A stretch of 64,000 nucleotides of DNA from Hofstenia miamia (Eukaryota > Xenacoelomorpha > Acoela), in NCBI GenBank assembly GCA_004352715.1, contig SCFE01000025.1, positions 77,997 through 141,996 of the forward strand. Direction: 5' to 3'. Of this stretch, positions 58,141 to 64,000 are shown piece after piece; the stretch's first letter is position 1; every line of letters starts with the position of its first letter. The notes below the pieces were generated by a model that saw only the letters and a list, made by a program, of their open reading frames with translations, was not told the DNA's origin and did not search any database. Made by a program: the position numbers and the translations under genes.

Positions 58141-59511
58141 TTAATTAATCTTTATGTTTAGCAACCAAGTCACCTGTGAGAAGACAAGTGAGGCAAAGAT
58201 GTAACCCCTGTGATGAACAGAGCCAAGATGACATCCCTCATTGAGCAGAGGAGAGCATATCCCACAAGAGAGGAAGGACGCAGGAGGGCTCAGGTAGCAG
58301 ACTGTGAGACTACTTGGGGCACCAAATAGCTCCTCAGGAGTCTGATTCCCATGACTACATGGGACGCCAAATAGCCCCTTGGGAATTCGAGGAGTTGAGT
58401 AAGTACAGAGTGCCTTTTGCTAACTTAAGTACCAACACTAAAATGTCTCATAGTGACTTGATGACCCCACTCATCTTACCATCATGGCGCATCAAGAAGG
58501 GGTGAATGAAAGTCTCTGCTCACCTCTCTGATTCCATCAATTATGTATCCACTGAGGCCAAGATCAACAAATCAATGCAAACATGGGAGTACAAGGACAC
58601 CAGAGACACCCTACTCAAGGGTGGGAAAACAATTTATGTTTAGCATCATTAATTTTGTACAATGCAACTAAGAAACAACATTTACCAAATAGTACTTGTC
58701 AAAACAATTTGGCAAAAAAGGGGTGATAATGCTTCCATTATTTTTCAGCCATATTAGCAGATGATTAGAAATTCAAATTTGACAGGTACTTTTGGATTAG
58801 AGACTATAAATAGCGTGAAATCAATTAGAGAAACTGTTGAAGTAAATTCTTTGAATTAAGGACATTTTCCAGAAGGGGCAACCAATTTCCACTCAGTTAA
58901 CAAAAATCCATAACAAGATTGTGATGCTGGACCCCTGTGTTCTTATATTATTTCAGGCATCCAGTGATTTGATGTGGATAAACAACATTGAAACCCTCAC
59001 TCAATACTATGACATCATGAAGTGCATTGAGATTATCACTATGCTGCAAGCAGAGGTTACCAATCCAGAAGATATGACTTTACAGCAGGTCAATGAGTAT
59101 TGCTCCCTGTTTATGGATCAAGCAATGCACATGGGCTCACTAAGAGAGGTCTTCATCCACTTCTATGCAAACACCCAAATCAGTCCTGAAGACGCCCACA
59201 CTTGGACATGGATGTGCTCATGACTCTCATGATAGTGCTGAAAGGCATTTTTGCCTTTATGAGAGGTTTTATGATACATTTACACAGAGGCTAAACAACT
59301 TAAGAAAGAATTGCCTAATTAGTGCCTGTTTACCAGAGATTGAGTTCTTCAGCCTGAGCAGCGATGAGGTTATGCAGAGGGAGACTTTTATGCAGATCAC
59401 CCAGTGACCTAGTTGAGTCTTGGGACAACCTCCTAGCTGCAGAAATGATTGAGGAGACACAAAAGCTCTTGTCCAGTCCCACAGTAAAACTCCTACCGCA
59501 AATTTAAACAG
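58141..59511 (+). other. Element B region between integrase and 3' LTR
   Basis: About 1.4 kb not expected in a simple gypsy element. It contains a 63-codon frame (58314-58505), a family C LTR fragment (58633-58858) and a 100-codon frame (58921-59223, LTQYYDIMKCIEIITMLQAEV...) without a family I recognise. It may be an extra ORF, captured sequence or another nested insertion. Confidence 0.4.
58633..58858 (+). mobile_element. LTR family C fragment (copy 3)
   Basis: Matches 34553-34785 of solo LTR C (GCAACTAAGAAACAACATT, CAATTTGGCAAA, TGTTGAAGTAAATTCTTTGAA). Truncated at both ends. Confidence 0.65.
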
Positions 59512-59523
59512 CAATGGGGAGCA

Positions 59524-61006
59524 TGTAGAGTCACTCAGGACCTACTTTTTTCAATCTTATTATTTTGGCACTCTGAAATAGTGTTATGTCTTTTTGATGT
59601 TTTGATTTCCTGATTTGCTGCTATCTATTTGTATCAATTTCTTTTAATTGATTATTTGAATTTCATGTGTAGTTATTTGATAGTGTTAGTATTTGTCCCC
59701 TCAATTTGAATTATGTGTGATTGCTTGTTTTAACTTTGTGAGGGAAATTGTGCTTTGAAATTGTAAACAATTCAGGTAATAAGTTACAGATTTTTGTAAT
59801 AAATATCTGAGTCACTGTAGCAAAGCACACAATAAATTCGACTTCCTTCTACTGTGTTTGATCTTTTCAATTTATTATCTATTAACCCCCTATAGATTCA
59901 TCATTAAAGATTTGGTAATGATAACTATTGCTTAGGATCCAGCAACAATTCAGGAGGAAACTGCACTGGGTCTGGGGCAACAAATAGCTCCTTAATGGTG
60001 ACAGCCCAAATTGTGGCCGATTTAGGTTAAGATTATGTGTAGGGAATAACATCTTTTATTGGATCTGTTTGTACATGAACATAATAATTTACACTTTGCA
60101 AATATACTATGCTGTTGGTGAATGTGAATGCACAGCAATTATGTGCCTTTTACTTATTATTTATTTACATGAGCTGAGATAAGAGAACTTTGAGATAAAT
60201 TGTATATTGAGCTNGTGTAGTTATTTGATAGTGTTAGTATTTGTCCCCTCAATTTGAATTATGTGTGATTGCTTGTTTTAACTTTGTGAGGGAAATTGTG
60301 CTTTGAAATTGTAAACAATTCAGGTAATAAGTTACAGATTTTTGTAATAAATATCTGAGTCACTGTAGCAAAGCACACAATAAATTCGACTTCCTTCTAC
60401 TGTGTTTGATCTTTTCAATTTATTATCTATTAACCCCCTATAGATTCATCATTAAAGATTTGGTAATGATAACTATTGCTTAGGATCCAGCAACAATTCA
60501 GGAGGAAACTGCACTGGGTCTGGGGCAACAAATAGCTCCTTAATGGTGACAGCCCAAATTGTGGCCGATTTAGGTTAAGATTATGTGTAGGGAATAACAT
60601 CTTTTATTGGATCTGTTTGTACATGAACATAATAATTTACACTTTGCAAATATACTATGCTGTTGGTGAATGTGAATGCACAGCAATTATGTGCCTTTTA
60701 CTTATTATTTATTTACATGAGCTGAGATAAGAGAACTTTGAGATAAATTGTATATTGAGCTAGGAATTAATACTTGAGACACACAATTAGCACTTTGGCA
60801 AGTATGGATGGCTTTAGAGATATGGCTTCAGCATGATGGCATATGAATTGGTCACTGCTGAAGTTCTTTTTGGAATGGAATTTCCCTATTTGTTAGGCAA
60901 AATCAGTGAACCACCAATGTACATTTTCTGTTGGAATGCAGGTCACTCTCTGCTATGGTAGACTTTGCAACTTTCAATCTAAACTCTTGAGTTACCCAGT
61001 ACTGCT
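59524..61006 (+). repeat. Element B 3' LTR, containing an assembly duplication
   Basis: Starts TGTAGAGTCACTCAGG. Sequence 59667-60213 recurs at 60215-60761 across a single N, so the true LTR is about 935 bp. It stops at CCCAGTACTGCT, about 43 bp short of the terminus seen in the 5' LTR. Confidence 0.85.
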
Positions 61007-61070
61007 TCAACACAAATCCCTCAAACAATAAGGACCTAGGACTGCTTACTGATTTAATACAGATGCTGCA
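61007..61070 (+). repeat. Element E 3' LTR, right end
   Basis: CACAAATCCCTCAA...CTGATTTAATACAGATGCTGCA matches the end of LTR E at 46081-46140 and 6345-6409. Confidence 0.7.
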
Positions 61071-61720
61071 TTAACTACTGCTTAAAATGAAAAACAATGT
61101 CATATTTATTATCAAGATATATAAATTCACTTGAAAATGTTCCTCTTTTATTTTTTAAATTTATTTAGAGGTGTTATTTTGAAATTTTGTTCAATGCATT
61201 AGTAGAATTTTCAATGTTCCCCAAGATTTAAGTAATTTAATTTTTTCCACTCATTTCCAAAAGCAAATTTTTTGTGAGAATTGCTCATTCTACTTAAATT
61301 TGGTGATTCTTAATTAATTTGTCACATTAGATTTTCCGTTTGAGCTGTTGTTTCTACATAAATTAGTGAATTATATTCAATATTTATCAAATATCACAAA
61401 AAAAGCTAANNNNNNNNNNNNNNNNNNNNNCACATTAGATTTTCAGTTTGAGCTGTTGTTTCTACATAAATTAGTGAATTATATTCAATATTTATCAAAT
61501 ATCACAAAAAAAGCTAATTTGTAATTTTGAATTTTGATCTAAATGCTTCTTTTTAAGTATTGTTTAAAATGAAAAAAAATGATGTCAGGTTTAGAATCTA
61601 GATGTCTAAATTATCTTGAAAATGTTTGTCTTTTATTTTTTATGTTGATTTGGATTGTATTAGGAATTTTGTTCAATGCATTAAGCTTAGATTTTCAATT
61701 TTGTGAATATTTGACTTTTA
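61071..61720. repeat. ~370-bp tandem repeat family, second locus
   Basis: Two units related to 39811-40540 (GCTTAAAATGAAAAA, AATTGCTCATTCTACTTAAATTT, TTTGAGCTGTTGTTTCTAC). A 21-N gap (61410-61430) is flanked by an 87-bp direct duplication (61323-61409 and 61431-61517), again an unmerged overlap. Element E ends exactly at this repeat. Confidence 0.7.
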
Positions 61721-62280
61721 AATTGGCAAAGTTTATGATATATTTTTAAAAATTTATAAAAATTATTTTAATTAAATTTAAATTTGCAGTTCAAGAATTG
61801 TTTTTAATAACATTGCAAATCTTAGTTATTGAATTCAGTATAGGAAATATTTATATTTAAGTTGATTTAAATAGTATAATTATATGTTATGTTTTATTTG
61901 GTTATAGCCTTAAAAGAATTAAAAATTTTGTAATTGCCTAATATCCACTTTAAAATTTTCACTTGAAAACTACAATTTAAAGCTGGCAAACTGGCAAATA
62001 TGTACAGGACTTGGGAAAGATTTTCTAAAATGTCATATCATTAAATTTACTCCAAAAAATCTCAGAATTGCCATGTGAAAATTGCTGAATGGCCCAATGA
62101 GAACCTAAGCCTTGGATATTACTTAGTAGTCATGTCAAATTTGATATTGTTTCAAATTATTGTTATAATTTTAAAACTTCAAATTTTCTTTGATATATAT
62201 ATATATTATTTTTGTTTCACTTCACTAATGGTATTCAGATTTTCCCTGTTCTATTTGCCTTCCTAAGAATACAACTTGTG
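61721..62280. other. AT-rich DNA, nothing recognised
   Basis: No gene or defined repeat. Confidence 0.4.
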
Positions 62281-63490
62281 TTTTGAGAATTTTGCATTTA
62301 TTGCCATTCTCTCTCAAGCCCATATTATATAAAATACTTAGTGTTCTGTCTAGTTTTTGTGCTCTTGCACCATATCACTTGCTACCAGTATATTGTAGAT
62401 GTATGCACATATTCCATCCTCAATTTTTCATTTGTTTTGTTTCAAAACTTTTGTAACATACCAATGAAAGGTTGCAGGTGCATTACATAATCTGAATGCC
62501 ATGTACATCCAATTGAATAGGCTACATGGTGTTATGAATACAGTTTTCTTGAGGTCCTCTGGCTCCATTAGTCCCTGCCAGTAAGCTTTGCAGAGATCTA
62601 TGCATGTGTAATATTTATGTTTACTGGCCTCATATATTATATCATCTTAAGACTGGGTACACATCCTTCTTTGTTATGACATTCAATTTGCAAAAGTCAA
62701 TGCATAGTCTATACTTTTTACCTTGCTTTACAAACACTGTTGGAACAGCATAGGGACTCTCACTTGGCCTTATAATTTTGTTGTCAATCAGTTCATTCAG
62801 AATTTGGTTATAGTTCTTCTTTAGTTGTTCCAGCACTCTGTGGCATGGTGATCATATTAGATCTTTTGCAGTTGTGACAATGAGTTCACTAGTTGTTGTC
62901 TTTCAAATTTACTTAGATGCTGGTATTCACCATCATTTATCTCCAGTATTTTATATGTTTCCTAATCTTGTTGTTCAATTATGTTGATCATTTTCTCAAT
63001 AGTTTGTTTTTCCAAATTTATCCTTTTCCCATACATTGTGACATTTTCCTTTTTCACATTTACCATCCTTTTAGTTGTGTTCAGTATAGGAATTGTTCCT
63101 TTGCCTTGTTTGACTGTACACAAACAAATGGTAGGGATAGTTTTTTGGTGTTAATACCTCTTTGCTCATATCATGATTTTGGTTGTAATTTTATCTTCAA
63201 TTTCTATGTTGTACATTCACCAGTTGTTAGGCTGAAGTTTGATGTCTTCAGTTAATTTAAACCATATTTTTTTATTGTCATCTTCATCATCCTTTGTTGT
63301 GATTATCTCCTCTAGTACTTTTATTGTTCTTGTTGTATAGTCAGGAAGTCATTTCCAAAAATTATTTCATATGGCAAAGGGTTTGTTTTGGTGTCTATCA
63401 TGATGAATGTTTGTTGGAATGTAGTGTTCGTGATTCTGATCTGTATATCTTTGAGTTTCCCTTTTGTGTCAATATAGTCACCTGAGGCAT
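62281..63490 (-). pseudogene. Ty3/gypsy protease end and RT, decayed (minus strand)
   Basis: Right to left on the minus strand: IIFGNDFL (about 63370-63345, protease flap end), a broken linker, then MLEQLKKNYNQILNELIDNKIIRPSESPYAVP (62836-62740) and KYRLCIDFCKLN (RT block with Asp), followed by degraded AYWQ, KTVFITP and MAFRLCNAPATF blocks down to about 62430. The catalytic YxDD region reads AYIYNILVA, so both Asp are gone. A different family from B by sequence. Confidence 0.7.
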
Positions 63491-63509
63491 TGATTAATCT
63501 ATTTTGAGA

Positions 63510-64000
63510 TGGATCAAATATCTAAATGAATTTACTTTCACCATCAAACATCGGAGAGGTACACTGCACACTAATGCAGACTTATGGATGGCACTCCCAG
63601 AGTACCAAAGAGATGCAGTGAAGGAGGATGGCGAGAAGAAATAATTCCAGTTCCTACCACATACGGAGTATGAAGGACTACTTGAAATAAATGTTGACAA
63701 AAAGGGGCAAGCAGTCTTACCAATTATGATTAAGAAAGAGATATCTGAACAAGAAATCATAGAGAAGCAAAGAGACGACATGATCCTATACAAAATCATA
63801 AAAATGCTGAAAGATCCGCAACTAAAGCTATCAAAGTTAACAGCAAGCTATTACAAAAGATATAAATGGAAAACAAACAAGAACGGACTCCTATACATGG
63901 AAGCACAGAATAACAGAATCACAATCCCAGAATATTACAAGAGGGAACTGATAAGGAAGATACATGAGAAGGATCATTTAGGGATCACACAAATGGAAAG
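63510..64000 (+). pseudogene. Ty3/gypsy RNase H end and integrase start (runs off window)
   Basis: Plus-strand frame: FTIKHRRGTLHTNADLWMALP is the RNase H end ('.i.yrpGk.n..AD.LSR'), followed by a linker and then YYKRELIRKIHEKDHLGITQ, the His half of the integrase HHCC zinc finger. One stop near 63640. It abuts, in opposite orientation, the RT fragment to its left, so an inversion or a double insertion joined them. Continues past 64000. Confidence 0.75.

Larger units (their letters stand above)
49644..61006 (+). mobile_element. LTR retrotransposon B (Ty3/gypsy), with nested solo LTR
   Basis: Order: 5' LTR, tRNA-Trp-type primer site, leader, gag, protease, [solo LTR C], RT, RNase H, integrase, extra 1.4-kb region, purine tract AATGGGGAG (59512-59520), 3' LTR. 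Protease-RT-RNaseH-integrase order defines Ty3/gypsy. It sits in the 3' LTR of element E. The last ~43 bp of its 3' LTR and part of LTR E are deleted at the right junction, so its target duplication is lost. Many stops: inactive. Confidence 0.85.
45858..61070 (+). mobile_element. LTR retrotransposon E, host of nested insertions F and B
   Basis: Read outward: a 5' LTR part (45858-46140), primer-binding site, gag, protease and integrase-tail remnants, a purine-rich GTTTAGGGGGCA (48951-48962) and a 3' LTR that starts TGTGGCAT (48963), is cut at 49643 by element B, and resumes at 61007 to end ATGCTGCA at 61070. The predicted LTR termini TGTGGCAT...ATGCCACA agree at both ends. RT and most of the integrase are missing, so it lost internal DNA before or after the insertions. 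Confidence 0.75.

Overview
The window looks like a draft scaffold from an AT-rich, transposon-rich invertebrate animal nuclear genome. The evidence is: spliced and intact eukaryotic genes with metazoan-type sequence (ARL8, MRM2), AATAAA poly(A) signals, GT-AG splicing, and animal-type transposons (Ty3/gypsy LTR elements, CR1/Jockey-like non-LTR elements, Tc1/mariner, piggyBac). The species cannot be told from the sequence. There are eight runs of N (21 to 1000 bases) and four single-N contig joins; three single-N joins and the 21-N gap are flanked by near-identical direct duplications that are probably assembly artefacts.

Only two host genes are supported, both on the minus strand. ARL8 (10389-10943) is an intact, intronless lysosomal Arf-like GTPase. 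MRM2 (exons 19936-20269 and 14253-14563) is an FtsJ-type mitochondrial 23S-like rRNA 2'-O-methyltransferase, with one 5.4-kb intron that holds two Tc1/mariner-superfamily copies in antisense orientation. Both genes carry a strong 3' splice acceptor 1 to 5 bases before the start codon, which fits spliced-leader trans-splicing or a 5'-UTR intron.

Layout. 0.9-2.3 kb: minus-strand gypsy integrase remnant cut by a GC-rich, quadruplex-forming repeat. 3.2-6.4 kb: non-LTR fragments (RT C-terminus on plus; SGNH-esterase ORF1 on minus) and an LTR fragment. 7.1-9.4 kb: decayed piggyBac transposase on minus, with a 0.8-kb artefactual duplication. 10.4-20.3 kb: ARL8, MRM2 and the intronic Tc1-like elements, whose inverted ends contain a 21-bp minisatellite. 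24.4-26.0 kb: a decayed non-LTR element that keeps a perfect 2A ribosome-skipping motif. 27.36-30.86 kb: a young-looking, CpG-rich non-LTR element (ORF1, endonuclease, RT, (ATT)n tail) broken by two gaps. 31-41 kb: mostly unannotatable AT-rich DNA with a solo LTR, palindromes, simple repeats, a tRNA-like Pol III unit and a ~370-bp tandem repeat.

41.2-61.1 kb is a pile of LTR retrotransposons. Element A (41226-45092) is bounded by two LTRs and a 4-bp target duplication. Element E (about 45858-61070) contains a complete 896-bp miniature LTR element (F, 48026-48921, CTTA target duplication) and the whole of element B (49644-61006); B in turn contains a solo LTR of family C (53504-54656). All are inactivated by stops, frameshifts and active-site changes, and the LTR pair of B shows complementary CpG decay. 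62.2-64.0 kb: two oppositely oriented gypsy pol fragments.
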